From Hyphomicrobiales bacterium (GTDB lineage Bacteria; Pseudomonadota; Alphaproteobacteria; Rhizobiales; Methyloligellaceae), in contig JANQLP010000056.1 of the NCBI GenBank assembly GCA_028280515.1, positions 1-64,000 of the forward strand: DNA of 64,000 nt, in the 5' to 3' direction. The position numbers were made by a program, and so were the translations under genes. The notes beneath the pieces were generated by a model. It searched no databases, was not told the origin of the DNA, and worked only from the letters and a program-made list of their open reading frames with translations. Positions 18,240-28,059 of this stretch are shown piece after piece. The stretch's first letter is position 1, and every line of letters starts with the position of its first letter.

Positions 18240-19145
18240 TCATTTTCGTACGATGACAAAGTCAGCCTGCATGAACCAAAATGGCGCTTCAACACCCATC
18301 TTCTCAGCCTGTCGTTCGTCTTCAATCAAATCAAACGCAATAATGCGGCTTTCCTTTACGCCGAAGACGGTGTCACTGTTGATGTAAGGGCAATCGGGAA
18401 AGTACAAATGCGTCGTAACTGAGTCATAACCATCCGCGCTAATTATCGCGTGGATATGGGCGGGTCGGTAAGGATGCCTGCCCATGAGACCTAACAACCT
18501 CCCAGCCGGACCATCGTCTGGAATCGGATAATGTCTTGGCTTTATCGACCGGAACCAGTAGCGGCCATCCGAATCTGACCTGAACCTTCCTCGGAGATTG
18601 CACGCCGGCTGGAGGTCCGGCTGTTGGACATCATAAAACCCTTCGGCATTGGCCTGCCAAACTTCAATCATCGCGCCTTCAATGATCTGACCATTCTGGT
18701 CACTTACTCGCCCGGAAACAACCAATGGCTCTCCTTTGCCATCTAAGCAAATGTTTGCGCCATTCTCATAGTCCGGCGTGTCTTCCAGATAGAATGGGCC
18801 AAGAACTGTCGATTCTGTTGCTCCAGTCGGCTTTCGGTGATTGATGGCATCCACCAGCATAGAAACGGCTAAAACATCCGACAACAAAATGTACTCCTGA
18901 CGCCACTCATTGCACATCTGACCAGTCTCTGTCAGGAACTTGATCCCCGTCATCCACTCTTCAACCGTAGGCTCTACATCCTTGATGAAGGCGTGGAGGT
19001 GTTTCACCAAACTCTCCAACACTTCTGCAAGCCGTTCGTCATTGCAGTTCAGTCTATTGACAAAACTCTCTACGGAATCTTCCTCCGTGAAGTAAGGGGT
19101 ATCATCAATTGTGTCTGCACGATGAGCTACATTTTCGGACAGCAT
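18240..19145 (-). CDS. Intradiol ring-cleavage dioxygenase, hydroxyquinol 1,2-dioxygenase type
   Basis: This 301-residue enzyme is expected to open hydroxyquinol (or a catechol) between the two hydroxyls, giving maleylacetate (or cis,cis-muconate). The four Fe(III) ligands of the family are all present at family spacing: Y171 (GFYDV), Y206 (RHYPIP), H230 and H232 (RPAHIH). An N-terminal helical dimerisation domain (about 1-105) precedes the beta-sandwich. The hydroxyquinol assignment rests on overall resemblance and on the maleylacetate reductase gene 17 kb away. GGAAGTGA precedes the ATG. A direct-repeat operator lies 120 bp upstream. Confidence 0.9.
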   Translation of the reverse strand: MLSENVAHRADTIDDTPYFTEEDSVESFVNRLNCNDERLAEVLESLVKHLHAFIKDVEPTVEEWMTGIKFLTETGQMCNEWRQEYILLSDVLAVSMLVDAINHRKPTGATESTVLGPFYLEDTPDYENGANICLDGKGEPLVVSGRVSDQNGQIIEGAMIEVWQANAEGFYDVQQPDLQPACNLRGRFRSDSDGRYWFRSIKPRHYPIPDDGPAGRLLGLMGRHPYRPAHIHAIISADGYDSVTTHLYFPDCPYINSDTVFGVKESRIIAFDLIEDERQAEKMGVEAPFWFMQADFVIVRK

Positions 19146-19264
19146 TTCTCACTTCCATGTCAATGTAGAGACGCGGGCTCAATGCGCGAGCAGTCTCCAT
19201 TCGCCCGATACGGTATCACACGTGAAACAGTTTGGGTTTGCACTGCGACGACCAACATCGACTA

Positions 19265-19279
19265 TTAGCAAAAAATAGG
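19265..19279 (+). promoter_or_regulatory. Direct-repeat operator A: TTAGC-N5-ATAGG
   Basis: TTAGC AAAAA ATAGG, 120 bp upstream of the intradiol dioxygenase start. It is a member of the family with a 10-bp period found upstream of most catabolic units. Confidence 0.55.
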
Positions 19280-19323
19280 AATTCGGTTTCCTAGATGGCC
19301 CGCGCGACCTACAAGCAAGCTCT

Positions 19324-20748
19324 CTACCGCGCGACGAGAACTCCCGGATTCAGGGTGTTGCTGGGATCAACTGCGCACTTGATGGAACGCATCAAGTTCC
19401 GCTCGACATCGCTGCGCAAACGATCAGCTGTGTCTCGCTTTGTGCGACCAAGGCCATGTTCTGCGGCGAAAGAACCGCCCATCTGCTCGACGAGAGAATG
19501 AACTGTATCGGAGATGTCACGATCGCAACAACTGAAGTCGTCCGATTCGACCGGTGGCGATAGGTTGAAGTGTATGTTGCCGTCACACAAATGCCCGAAG
19601 GCATTCACCCGTACACCAGGCAAGAGCTCATGAAGACTTCTCTCGGCCTCAAGTAGAAACTCTGAGATCTTTGCGAGGGGCAGCGAGATGTCATGCTTAA
19701 GCTGCGCACCCTCGCGTCGTTGCCCCTCAGGCATCTCTTCTCTGAGTCGCCAAAGGGATTGGCGCTGCCCTTCGTTCGCTGCAATAACACCGTCCTCGAG
19801 TGCATTGCGCTCGTGTGCCGCACTTAGCACTGACACCATCATATCCCTTGTATCAATGGATTCTGCTGAGGACGTCAGTTCAACGAGTAGATAATAATTT
19901 GATCGGACCGTCAGAGGAAATGATGCAGCATCCACGTGCTTAAGGACAAAACCAAGTCCAGTGTCGCTAAAGAACTCGACTGACGAAACGAAGGGACCAA
20001 GAGAAGCGCGAAGCTTCGACGCCAAAGAGATCGCTCGGTCCAAGTCTGAGATAGCCAGGAGCGCTGTTGAGCTGTCGACGACCTTTGGAAACAAACGCAA
20101 GACCGCGTTCGTTACAATTCCAAGAGTTCCTTCGGCACCGCAAAATAGCTTGCGGAGTTGATAGCCACTGTTGTCCTTCACAAATGCACGCATACCATGC
20201 CAAAGTGATCCATTGGGAAGCACCACCTCCAGACCTAGGACTAGGTCTTGCATCATGCCGTATCGCATTGCATGGCTTCCCCCTGCATTGGTGTTGATAA
20301 GGCCACCAATTTGGGCTGTTCCCTCGGAGCCCAAGTGCATCGGGAACATCATGTTCTCTGCCGCGACCGCTTTATGCAGGTCGCCGAGTACAACGCCGGC
20401 CTGCGCAGATATGGTCATTTCCAGCGGATCAATCTTCGTAATCCGGTTCATGCGCAGAAGCGACAGAATGATTGAGTTTGGCTGGATCGGGACGCTAGCG
20501 CCGCACAGTCCGGTGTTCCCGCCCTGAGGTGTAACAGGGACACCCGCTTGACTGGCAAGACGCAGAACAGAAACGACATCATCTGTACAATCTGGTGCGG
20601 CGACGCCCAACGACCTCTGGGTGAATCGTCGTGACCAATCCGTTTCATAACGATCAAGATCAGATGTAAGCCATCCTTTCGGTCCCAATCGATCTGCAAG
20701 CTGATGGGATAGGTCTTTATGCACTCCCGCGCTAGAGCGGTTTCTCAT
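19324..20748 (-). CDS. FAD-linked oxidoreductase, D-lactate/2-hydroxyglutarate dehydrogenase family
   Basis: This 474-residue flavoprotein is of the FAD_binding_4/FAD-oxidase C type. The nucleotide-binding segment VPVTPQGGNTGLCGASVPIQ and the SEGTAQIGGLINTNAGG and FCGAEGTLGIVT motifs are clear. The C-terminal domain has FGHLCDGNIHFNLSPP and AEHGLGRTKRD, which supply the metal and substrate site in D-2-hydroxyacid dehydrogenases. It probably oxidises a D-2-hydroxyacid formed in the pathway, passing electrons to a quinone or flavoprotein. A weak copy of the repeat operator lies about 55 bp upstream. Confidence 0.88.
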   Translation of the reverse strand: MRNRSSAGVHKDLSHQLADRLGPKGWLTSDLDRYETDWSRRFTQRSLGVAAPDCTDDVVSVLRLASQAGVPVTPQGGNTGLCGASVPIQPNSIILSLLRMNRITKIDPLEMTISAQAGVVLGDLHKAVAAENMMFPMHLGSEGTAQIGGLINTNAGGSHAMRYGMMQDLVLGLEVVLPNGSLWHGMRAFVKDNSGYQLRKLFCGAEGTLGIVTNAVLRLFPKVVDSSTALLAISDLDRAISLASKLRASLGPFVSSVEFFSDTGLGFVLKHVDAASFPLTVRSNYYLLVELTSSAESIDTRDMMVSVLSAAHERNALEDGVIAANEGQRQSLWRLREEMPEGQRREGAQLKHDISLPLAKISEFLLEAERSLHELLPGVRVNAFGHLCDGNIHFNLSPPVESDDFSCCDRDISDTVHSLVEQMGGSFAAEHGLGRTKRDTADRLRSDVERNLMRSIKCAVDPSNTLNPGVLVAR

Positions 20749-21122
20749 GGTCCTGTATGCGCTCTGACTGCTGCTTGTGTAGAAGATACCTCACGGCGTT
20801 CTTAGCAAGGAACTTCAGCCAACAGAGTCCGCCAAGCTTACTCGTACCTTAGTCCAACTGGATGTGCCGACACTCTCGCCTAGTTAAAAAGCATCAGACA
20901 AGGTCGACTAGGTCGACGAACTCCACCACAACGGATCGCAACCAAGCATTGCTTGTGAAAGTGGACCCTTAGCTAGGTCATTCCACTCACGCCATCGACG
21001 GGTGTTTCTTCTATTTGTCCTGTTCAAAATGTTCGTGCCTCAATCACCGCAACGCTAATCTACTTCGCGTCGCGTCTTCATATCGGTTTGAGTGTGTGAA
21101 GAATCGGTACAGAGCACCGCGC
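20749..21122. other. Intergenic region with weak operator-like site
   Basis: About 370 bp. TTAGC AAGGA ACTTC at 20802-20816 keeps only the first half-site of the repeat motif. It sits where an operator for the FAD oxidoreductase would be expected. Nothing coding was recognised. Confidence 0.35.
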
Positions 21123-21524
21123 CTACTCGTTGAGGAGAGCAATTGCGTCCATTTGGATTAGGCACCCGTACGGCAACTCAGACACACCGGCAACCGCTCT
21201 GGCAGGATTGACGGGGACGTACGTCGCATAAACTTCGTTGAAGGTATCCATCATATTCATATCGACGAACAAGGTACGTACTTTCACCAAGCGATCCATA
21301 CCACTGCCAGCATCCTCGAGGATTGCCGAAATCCGCGATAAGACCGTACGTGATAGAAGTTCAGGATCTTTTGACTCAAGCGGAATCCCGGTTTCTTGAT
21401 CGATTGGCAGCTGCCCTGCAGTGAAAACGAGAGGATAGGCGATCACAGCATGAGTATGTTCACCAAACGCGGCGCGAGGCTGCGGTGCTCTCTTACAAAT
21501 CAGTACTTTTCTCTCGGGTATCAT
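21123..21524 (-). CDS. RidA (YjgF/YER057c/UK114) family protein
   Basis: This 133-residue protein fits the RidA family, which hydrolyses reactive enamine/imine intermediates to ketones and ammonia. Family features include VFTAGQLPID, the central VKVRTLFVDMNMMDTFNEVY and the C-terminal NPARAVAGVSELPYGCLIQM, where the arginine normally salt-bridges the substrate carboxylate. GGGGGAG lies 8 bp upstream. Together with the aminotransferase and amidase-like genes it points to a nitrogen-containing substrate. An operator lies 101 bp upstream. Confidence 0.88.
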   Translation of the reverse strand: MIPERKVLICKRAPQPRAAFGEHTHAVIAYPLVFTAGQLPIDQETGIPLESKDPELLSRTVLSRISAILEDAGSGMDRLVKVRTLFVDMNMMDTFNEVYATYVPVNPARAVAGVSELPYGCLIQMDAIALLNE

Positions 21525-21624
21525 TTGGTACTCCCCCTTCTACTGACAAAGCCAGCAGCAATTCGAAGTCACTTCAGTTTGATTCTGCGATTCAATTAGG
21601 TGCATAAGAACCCGAAGGACATAA

Positions 21625-21639
21625 GTGAAATATTGCTAA
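21625..21639 (-). promoter_or_regulatory. Direct-repeat operator C: TTAGC-N5-TTCAC
   Basis: Read on the minus strand: TTAGC AATAT TTCAC. It lies 101 bp upstream of the RidA-family gene. The second half-site is degenerate. Confidence 0.45.
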
Positions 21640-22080
21640 ACTTCGCGCACAAGTTCATAGACGTCACAAAGTCGCGCTAAACAGCCGGGACAACGCTGGG
21701 GATACTCATGCGGTCCACGGCACCAGTCTCTAATCTGGTCGTCCGTTTCTCAAAGCTGCTCTCGCCAATTGAACGCTCTCAGCTGTCAGTTCTTGACAAT
21801 ACAAAGAGAGGCGAGGGAGTCGCTCGCTCGACTTCGTAACCAAGTCGCGCTTGTCATCGCTTGGGCAAATCACTACCCGCGATCCACTCTAAGACAGTGT
21901 CCAACGCCAGCGTGTAATGACCTTTTCGAGCGCGGACTTAAGCGATGTAGCGACATTGGCCAGCGACCAAGTCGCCGCGCAATTCGACCGATAGATTGTC
22001 AATCAAGCACGCAGGTTCTGCTTGTGCCAACGCAGCGAAAATGCGCTGTGTCGCGCCGGGTCCGGCTTGGGCTGGACCGC
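21640..22080. other. Intergenic region
   Basis: About 440 bp between the operator and the SDR stop, with no convincing gene, repeat or terminator. Confidence 0.4.
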
Positions 22081-22824
22081 CTAGAAAATCGATCTGCCGC
22101 CGGTAATGTCGAAGGCAGCGCCGGTCGAGTATGAACAGTCTGAACTTGAAAGCCACCCCACCAAAGCCGCGATCTCTTCGGGCTCGCCTACACGTCCCAT
22201 AGGCACATTTTTCATGGCCTGGGCAATGTCAGTCTTCTGCATCGACTTGCTGCCCATTGTCGTATTGGTCAGTCCTGGTGTTACGCAGTTGACGATCACA
22301 CCCGTCATTGCCAATTCGACACCAAGCGCTTTTGTTAACGCGATAACGCCCGCCTTAGACGCGCCGTAGGCACTTTGAAACGGATTGCCATCCTTCCCAG
22401 CGACAGAAGCAATGTTGATGATCCGACCATATCCGTTTCGGATCATGATTGGCGCTACCTCGCGACAACACCGAAACACTCCATTGAGATTGACGTCTAT
22501 CTCAAGGTTCCAGTTTTCTTCGGCGCACTCCCAGGTTGGTCCCTCCGCTGTTGAGACACCTGCCGAGTTTACTAGGATGTCTATCCGGTCATGCTGTGTC
22601 GCGGCATCGTGCACGGAACACAACCGCCTTACATCGACAACGGAACCAGAGACACTGCCCCTAAGGTCATCGCATTTACCAAGTTCGTCTATGGCGGCTT
22701 GCTTGACGTCCCAAACATGTACCTTCGCCCCAGACGCTACAAATCGATGAACGATCGCCTTCCCGATGCCTGATCCACCGCCGGTTACGACAGCAATTTT
22801 TCCCTCAAGATCCAACCGGTTCAT
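22081..22824 (-). CDS. SDR-family NAD(P)-dependent dehydrogenase
   Basis: This 247-residue classical short-chain dehydrogenase is FabG-like. The cofactor motif TGGGSGIGKAI is near residue 15, followed by the NSAG strand motif, S140-region IASVAG and the catalytic Y153-x3-K157 (YGASK). NTTMGS after the PG motif forms the substrate lid. It would interconvert an alcohol and ketone of the pathway with NAD(P)H. AGGAG six bases before the ATG supports the start. It shares its upstream region with the divergent winged-helix/TPR regulator. Confidence 0.92.
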   Translation of the reverse strand: MNRLDLEGKIAVVTGGGSGIGKAIVHRFVASGAKVHVWDVKQAAIDELGKCDDLRGSVSGSVVDVRRLCSVHDAATQHDRIDILVNSAGVSTAEGPTWECAEENWNLEIDVNLNGVFRCCREVAPIMIRNGYGRIINIASVAGKDGNPFQSAYGASKAGVIALTKALGVELAMTGVIVNCVTPGLTNTTMGSKSMQKTDIAQAMKNVPMGRVGEPEEIAALVGWLSSSDCSYSTGAAFDITGGRSIF

Positions 22825-23072
22825 GTACGTCTCCTGACACTCACGAATTCAATCCCACGACTTCGACTGGATGACTCATGCATAAGCAACGCAACGTGGT
22901 TTGATCATCCATCGGCAGATCTCCGGGGCTAAGCAAACCACACATGTCTCGGCTATGATCTGCTGTATCGTTACACACCTTGCTTGCCTTTACCGAATAC
23001 CCGCATAAAAAAGGCCAATTGCCTCAAGGTACATGTGAGTCTCATTGCCACACAATGTGCCGGCTAGAAGAT

Positions 23073-23087
23073 GTAGCAAAGTTTAGG
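23073..23087 (+). promoter_or_regulatory. Direct-repeat operator D: GTAGC-N5-TTAGG
   Basis: GTAGC AAAGT TTAGG lies in the divergent region, 249 bp upstream of the SDR gene and 169 bp upstream of the winged-helix regulator. It could mediate autoregulation as well as SDR control. Confidence 0.5.
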
Positions 23088-23255
23088 GCACCCGCCCTAT
23101 AGGCATCCTTACATGAATGATGATAATTCAGACTCGGGTTCGCTGTTTCTGCTCATTCGAAGCGGAGATAGCAGCAGCTAACGGTCTACGCTGCTTTGTT
23201 GCAGCAACACTGAAGGTTTGAATCATCCGGGCACTTCAATTGAGCGGACCTAGAC

Positions 23256-25013
23256 GTGTCACACGGAAGAGAGGATGAGTTCCTCGACTGGATTTATCGA
23301 TTCGGTGAGTTCGAATTCGATCCGCGGAAGAACTCTCTGTTGCGAAATGGGGAGCCGGTCTTACTTAGGCCAAAGGGCTTTGAGCTCTTAGATGTACTCC
23401 TGCGAAACGCCGGTCGTCTCGTCGAAAAAGAACAGATTATGGAGGCAGTCTGGCCAAACGTAACCGTAGGAGAAAACAATCTCACCGTGTTGATGGCGCA
23501 TTTGCGAGGCGTGCTAGGCGATCGGCATGGCAATCAGCGCTACATTGTAACCCTGCCGGGGCGCGGCTACAGGTTCGTCGGCGAGTACACCCGCCACGAA
23601 CAGACCAATGCCAAGTTGAATTCGCATGGAGACATGTCGACGGTCCAGACTGAGAGGCTCGCGATCGCGTCCTTTCGGGGCCACGAGCTGGGCAATCTGA
23701 GGTATCTTGAGACAGGCCTCACCGACGCATTAATCACGCGTATCTCGAAACTTCCACATATCCTCGTTTTGCCGCTTGACGATGTTGACAAGAGTTCGGT
23801 GGAAGATCTGGAACCAACAGCGGTCGCTCGAAATCTGTCGGCAGATTCTCTACTCACCGGTTCCATCAAAAGAGAGTTCGGTCGCCTTCGCGTTCAAGCT
23901 CACTTCCATAACCTTGAAACCGGCTCGATCTATTGGTCAGACGAGTGGGATTGTGATCCAGATCGGATCATTACCTTGGAGGACACGATCGCAACGCGCG
24001 TGGTGTCGGTTCTGTCGAGATCGTTGACCAATGAGGAGACTGCCAGGATAGAGCGCTTGCGGCCTAGCAATTCAGTTGCCTATCAGGCCTACTTGCGTGG
24101 TCGCGCAATGTGGTATCGGCGCACGCTCCAAAGCATCGAATCTGCTATTCGAGAGTTCAGGGCTGCCATCGACTTTGATCCAAACTTCGCGATGGCCCAC
24201 GCGGGTCTTTCCGACTGTTACAGCATGAAAGCAATGTACTCTCGTAGCAATCAGCGGGAGATGCTCAGTCTGGCCACCAGTCACGCACAACACGCGCTGT
24301 CGATCGTGGACGATCTTGCCGAAGCTGTTACCTCGCTCGCATTCGTATCCTTTCTCGAACGGCGGTGGGGCGACGCCGAATCTCAGTTCGAGGAAGCAAT
24401 GCGCCTAAACCGGTGCAGTCCACTTACTCACCAGTGGTATTCGGACTTTCTGGCTGCCCAAGGCAAGTTCACCGATGCGGTAAGAGTGGCTTGCCGTTGC
24501 ACGGAACTGGATCCGGCATCCGCCGTTGCATCAGAGAATCTTGGCTGGGTGTACTACCTTGCCGAACAGCACGACAACGCACATACAAGTCTTGTCCGAT
24601 CTTTAGAGCTCGATCCTTATCTTCCACTCGGTCATTGCCTTCTGGGTCTTGTCTACTTCGGATTGGGACATGCAAGTGATGCTGTCGAGGAGTGTGAGCG
24701 CGCGGTCGAACTCTCTCCGCAGAACTCATTCTTTCATGGAGCCACTGGCTTCGTTCACGGTGCGCTAGGAAATGAGAGAACGTGCCTGAGGATTGCATCG
24801 AGACTGGAAGACGGCGAGTCGCCAGAAGTCATGGCAGCGGACGCGATAGCGCTATGCTACGCCGGCATACAAGATCGTGAGAACACTCTGCACTGGATTG
24901 AAGAGGCACACAAAAACCGATGCAGCTGGTCTGCCTATTTCGCCGTCCTGCCGCAGTTTGCATTCTTACGGGATGATCCGATGCTCGCAGCGTTGCTTAA
25001 GCAATCTGGCTAA
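23256..25013 (+). CDS. Winged-helix (OmpR-type)/TPR transcriptional regulator 1
   Basis: This 585-residue regulator begins with an OmpR/PhoB-type DNA-binding domain (about 10-105). It shows LRPKGFELLDVLLRNAGRLV, the recognition helix segment VGENNLTVLMAHLRGVLGD and the wing VTLPGRGYRF. Residues 130-245 resemble the TolB-like/FlgO-type domain found in this architecture (YLETGLTDALITRIS, LLTGSIKR, YWSDEWD). The rest is a set of tetratricopeptide repeats (FRAAIDFDPNFAMAHAGLSD and later copies). No transmembrane helix or receiver domain is visible, so it is probably cytoplasmic and senses a ligand or partner through the TPR region. A close paralogue lies at 54788. Confidence 0.9.
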   Translation: MSHGREDEFLDWIYRFGEFEFDPRKNSLLRNGEPVLLRPKGFELLDVLLRNAGRLVEKEQIMEAVWPNVTVGENNLTVLMAHLRGVLGDRHGNQRYIVTLPGRGYRFVGEYTRHEQTNAKLNSHGDMSTVQTERLAIASFRGHELGNLRYLETGLTDALITRISKLPHILVLPLDDVDKSSVEDLEPTAVARNLSADSLLTGSIKREFGRLRVQAHFHNLETGSIYWSDEWDCDPDRIITLEDTIATRVVSVLSRSLTNEETARIERLRPSNSVAYQAYLRGRAMWYRRTLQSIESAIREFRAAIDFDPNFAMAHAGLSDCYSMKAMYSRSNQREMLSLATSHAQHALSIVDDLAEAVTSLAFVSFLERRWGDAESQFEEAMRLNRCSPLTHQWYSDFLAAQGKFTDAVRVACRCTELDPASAVASENLGWVYYLAEQHDNAHTSLVRSLELDPYLPLGHCLLGLVYFGLGHASDAVEECERAVELSPQNSFFHGATGFVHGALGNERTCLRIASRLEDGESPEVMAADAIALCYAGIQDRENTLHWIEEAHKNRCSWSAYFAVLPQFAFLRDDPMLAALLKQSG

Positions 25014-25071
25014 GCCCTAGTGCCTAATGAAGCAGCGCATCTTGACCGCCTAGCCACTCGTCACATCTGAA

Positions 25072-25419
25072 CTAGCTCGTTTGCGTCTGAAGACATAACT
25101 CAGGGCAGGCTTGCCTGAGAAAGACTGTCGAAACGTCGGTCAGGGCTCCACTCTCTTCCAACTCGCCCCACAATCTGTGATGCCAGCTCAGTCTGTGGCG
25201 CTGCAACACACTCATGTTTCCATATACACCATGAAAATACATCGTGAGTTTGTCATCAACATCTTGGTAGAAGTTATAGTAAAGGACACCACTCTCTTTC
25301 CTTGTTTCGATGGCGTAGTATCTCGCCATCGTCAACACCTCTTCGTATGTCTCTTCCTTGGCATACGCCCGTGCAAGGATAACAACAGGCTCATCCGCAT
25401 CGAGGACCCCGATCGCCAT
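25072..25419 (-). CDS. Small alpha+beta-barrel (ABM/DABB-like) protein
   Basis: This 115-residue protein has the pattern of the antibiotic-biosynthesis-monooxygenase superfamily: VVILARAYAKEETYEEVLTM, then RKESGVLYYNFYQDVDDKLT and LQRHRLSWHHRLWGELEE. Members are cofactor-free quinol monooxygenases or stress proteins. The gene is the last of the ABC-transporter operon, 38 bp after the ATPase gene. Similarity is by fold pattern, so the activity is uncertain. Confidence 0.6.
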   Translation of the reverse strand: MAIGVLDADEPVVILARAYAKEETYEEVLTMARYYAIETRKESGVLYYNFYQDVDDKLTMYFHGVYGNMSVLQRHRLSWHHRLWGELEESGALTDVSTVFLRQACPELCLQTQTS

Positions 25420-25456
25420 CTTTCGTTTCCTTCGTCCTGTTGGAAGTCAATCGGCA

Positions 25457-27142
25457 CTAACCGACGAGAGCGGACTCCAAGATCTGCGATCGCAACGACG
25501 ACTTCGGAACGGCATCTATCAGGCTGGTCGTGTACGGATGTTGCGGCGCGTACAAAATGTCCTCAGCGAAGCCTATCTCCGTCACCTCGCCGAACTGCAT
25601 GACGACGATCCGCGACGCAATCTGTGAAACAAGCCCAATATCGTGGCTAACGAAAATCACTGCGGAACTGAATTGCTCTGAGAGGTTCTTGATCAGCTGA
25701 ACTATTCTCGCTTGAACGGTTACATCCAGTGCGGAGGTTACTTCGTCGCAAAGAAGTAGCTCCGGCTGTGTCGCGAAAGCACGCGCCAACGCAACTCGTT
25801 GACGTTGCCCCCCTGAGAGTTGAGGCGGAAATCTCTTGAGCATCGATTCTGGAAGCTGAATTGACCGCAACAATTGCAGTATCACTTCGACCTCTTGCGC
25901 TTTGGGAACATCGTTACGATGCAACCGGATGGGGCGCTGCAAGATCTCAAAGACAGTATGACGCGGGTTTAAGACAGCATCCGGATTCTGAAACGCCAGC
26001 TGTATTCCTCTTTTTACAGCCCGGTCGCGTTTCGATATCGAAGATGGGATCGCTTCTCCCTTATACCTCAATTCGCCCGTATGTAGATCGTGAAGGCCGG
26101 CAATCGCTCTGAGCAAGGAAGACTTGCCACTACCACTTTCTCCGACAATGCCGACGATCTCGCCAGGTCTGACCTGAAAGGAGACATCTTGCACAGCCGC
26201 CTTTTCTGCACCTTTGTACAGAATCGACGCATTACAGATGTCCAACAAGTTATCCCTCTCGCGCGCGTCAGTCTCCTTGTTGATTGCACTACAAGACGCC
26301 CGCAGAGTTGACTTTCCGCGTTTCAAGTGCGCTTTCGTTGCACGTTGGGGGATGGTCGGAACTGCCGCCAAAAGCTCTCGTGTGTACTCGTGATTGGGTT
26401 GGTCAAACAGCTCGCGAACCATTCCAGATTCGACAATCCGTCCGTTTCTCATGACCCCCACTCGGTAAGCAACTTTTGAGATAACCGAGAGATCATGACT
26501 AATGTACAGGCCAGCAATGTCGTACTTGCTCACGAAGTCGCAGATTAGTTTGTTGACGTGTCTTTGAGTGATGACGTCCAAGCTACTGGTCGGTTCGTCA
26601 AGTATGAGGACCTTCGGTCTGCACGAAACGGCAAGCGCCAGTGCAATGCGTTGTTGTTGCCCGCCACTGTACTGATGCGGATATCGGCGCCAAGCTTGCT
26701 CGGGATTGGGTATTCCGACTAGTTGCAAAAGCTCCACAACTCTGTCGTAGGCCCCTTTGGCCGACAGTTTCGTGTGACGTCTAAGTGGCTGCGTCATTTG
26801 CCGCCCGACTGTGATAGCGGGGTTGAGCGCGGTGCCGGAGTTTTGCGGTACAAAGGAGATCTTCTTTCCCCAAACTGACTGAAGCCGTTCCCTCCTTAGT
26901 TTGAGAAGATCAGTGGTTTCGAGAACCGACTGACCGTTCAAGATCCTGATCCCCCTAGTCCGATAGCCGGATGCAGCGATCGCTAAGGTCGACTTTCCGC
27001 TTCCACTCTCTCCAACGAGTCCGAGAATCTGGCCAGGAATGAGTTCGATACTGACGTCTCTCACAACACGATTGGTCTCACCCCGATCCGTCACATAGCC
27101 GATCGACAGGTCAGAAACAGTCAGCACAGGCATCGTCAGCAT
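25457..27142 (-). CDS. Fused double ATP-binding protein of a peptide/nickel-type ABC importer
   Basis: This 561-residue protein joins two ABC ATPases equivalent to DppD and DppF. The first half has Walker A GESGSGKSTLA, signature YSGGQQQRIALAL and Walker B VLILDEPTSSLD. The second has GESGSGKSSLLRA, LSGGQRQRVALARAF and LLCDEVTSALD. It powers uptake through the permeases encoded just upstream, overlapping the permease end by seven bases. The second Walker B reads LLCDEVTSALD rather than the more common ILDEPTSALD. Confidence 0.95.
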   Translation of the reverse strand: MLTMPVLTVSDLSIGYVTDRGETNRVVRDVSIELIPGQILGLVGESGSGKSTLAIAASGYRTRGIRILNGQSVLETTDLLKLRRERLQSVWGKKISFVPQNSGTALNPAITVGRQMTQPLRRHTKLSAKGAYDRVVELLQLVGIPNPEQAWRRYPHQYSGGQQQRIALALAVSCRPKVLILDEPTSSLDVITQRHVNKLICDFVSKYDIAGLYISHDLSVISKVAYRVGVMRNGRIVESGMVRELFDQPNHEYTRELLAAVPTIPQRATKAHLKRGKSTLRASCSAINKETDARERDNLLDICNASILYKGAEKAAVQDVSFQVRPGEIVGIVGESGSGKSSLLRAIAGLHDLHTGELRYKGEAIPSSISKRDRAVKRGIQLAFQNPDAVLNPRHTVFEILQRPIRLHRNDVPKAQEVEVILQLLRSIQLPESMLKRFPPQLSGGQRQRVALARAFATQPELLLCDEVTSALDVTVQARIVQLIKNLSEQFSSAVIFVSHDIGLVSQIASRIVVMQFGEVTEIGFAEDILYAPQHPYTTSLIDAVPKSSLRSQILESALVG

Positions 27143-28059
27143 CCTATCCGATTTGCTCGCGTGCCGCGGGAATTGTACATGGAGATCGACTCGCCTATCA
27201 GGTTGTACGACATTGCGAGCGCCGCGATCGTGAGGCCAGCGCTGAGCGCGCCCCAGATTGAAACGTGCAGTGTTGATATTGATGATCCGACCATAACAGC
27301 CCAGTTTGGTTCTGGCGGCTGCGTACCAAATCCAAGGAAATTCAAGCCGGCGAGGACAAGCGTCGCCGACGACAAGCGTAACGAATACTCAGAGATAACA
27401 ACGGTCAACGTCCCAGGCAGAACCTCTCGAAAGATCACATAGAAGTGCCCTTCTCCACGCGCCTTGGCAGCCAGAACATAGTCACTCGATATTGCATTCA
27501 GGCTCGCGCCGCGCAGAATCCTACCGAACTGCGCGTAGTAGCCGAACGAGACCGCCAAGACCAAGACCGGCAAGCTCGTACCGAAAGTCAGAACGATAAA
27601 CAGCGTTACAACAAGCGGTGGTAACGCCATCATCACGTCAAAGCCGCGCATGATAAGCGTCTCTAGCAAACCCCGGTAGAATGCTGCGCACAGCCCAAGG
27701 GATCCTCCGACAATTAGTGCGATGGTCACTGCGACGATGGGCACAATCAAGAGAGACTGGCCGCCGTTTAAGAATCGGCTGAAGACATCGCGACCGATGC
27801 GGTCTGTACCCAGCAGATTCGTATCGCTCGGCGGGCTAAGGCGTGGACCAACTTCTATTTCGTATGGAGAGAATGGTGCGAATGCGGGGCCGAGAATTGC
27901 AAGACAAACGACGAGCGCCAATATGACGACGCCGACCCGCCCTTCGACCGATTGCCGAACAATGCTGAACGCGCCTTGCTTCGGCGAAGCAGCCTCAAGC
28001 GTCTCTGGCGATGGATCGAGTGAATCGACTGGCGTTTCTTTTGCGATGTCACTTGTCAT
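27136..28059 (-). CDS. ABC transporter permease, DppC type
   Basis: This 307-residue inner-membrane permease has an N-terminal TM helix after a cytoplasmic tail (VGVVILALVVCLAILGPAFA) and the NLLGTDRIGRDVFSRFLNGG motif diagnostic for DppC/OppC. Five more TM helices follow, with an EAA-type loop (YVLAAKARGEGHFYVIFREV). It overlaps the DppB-type gene by four bases and the ATPase gene by seven, a tightly coupled operon. Confidence 0.94.
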   Translation of the reverse strand: MTSDIAKETPVDSLDPSPETLEAASPKQGAFSIVRQSVEGRVGVVILALVVCLAILGPAFAPFSPYEIEVGPRLSPPSDTNLLGTDRIGRDVFSRFLNGGQSLLIVPIVAVTIALIVGGSLGLCAAFYRGLLETLIMRGFDVMMALPPLVVTLFIVLTFGTSLPVLVLAVSFGYYAQFGRILRGASLNAISSDYVLAAKARGEGHFYVIFREVLPGTLTVVISEYSLRLSSATLVLAGLNFLGFGTQPPEPNWAVMVGSSISTLHVSIWGALSAGLTIAALAMSYNLIGESISMYNSRGTRANRIGC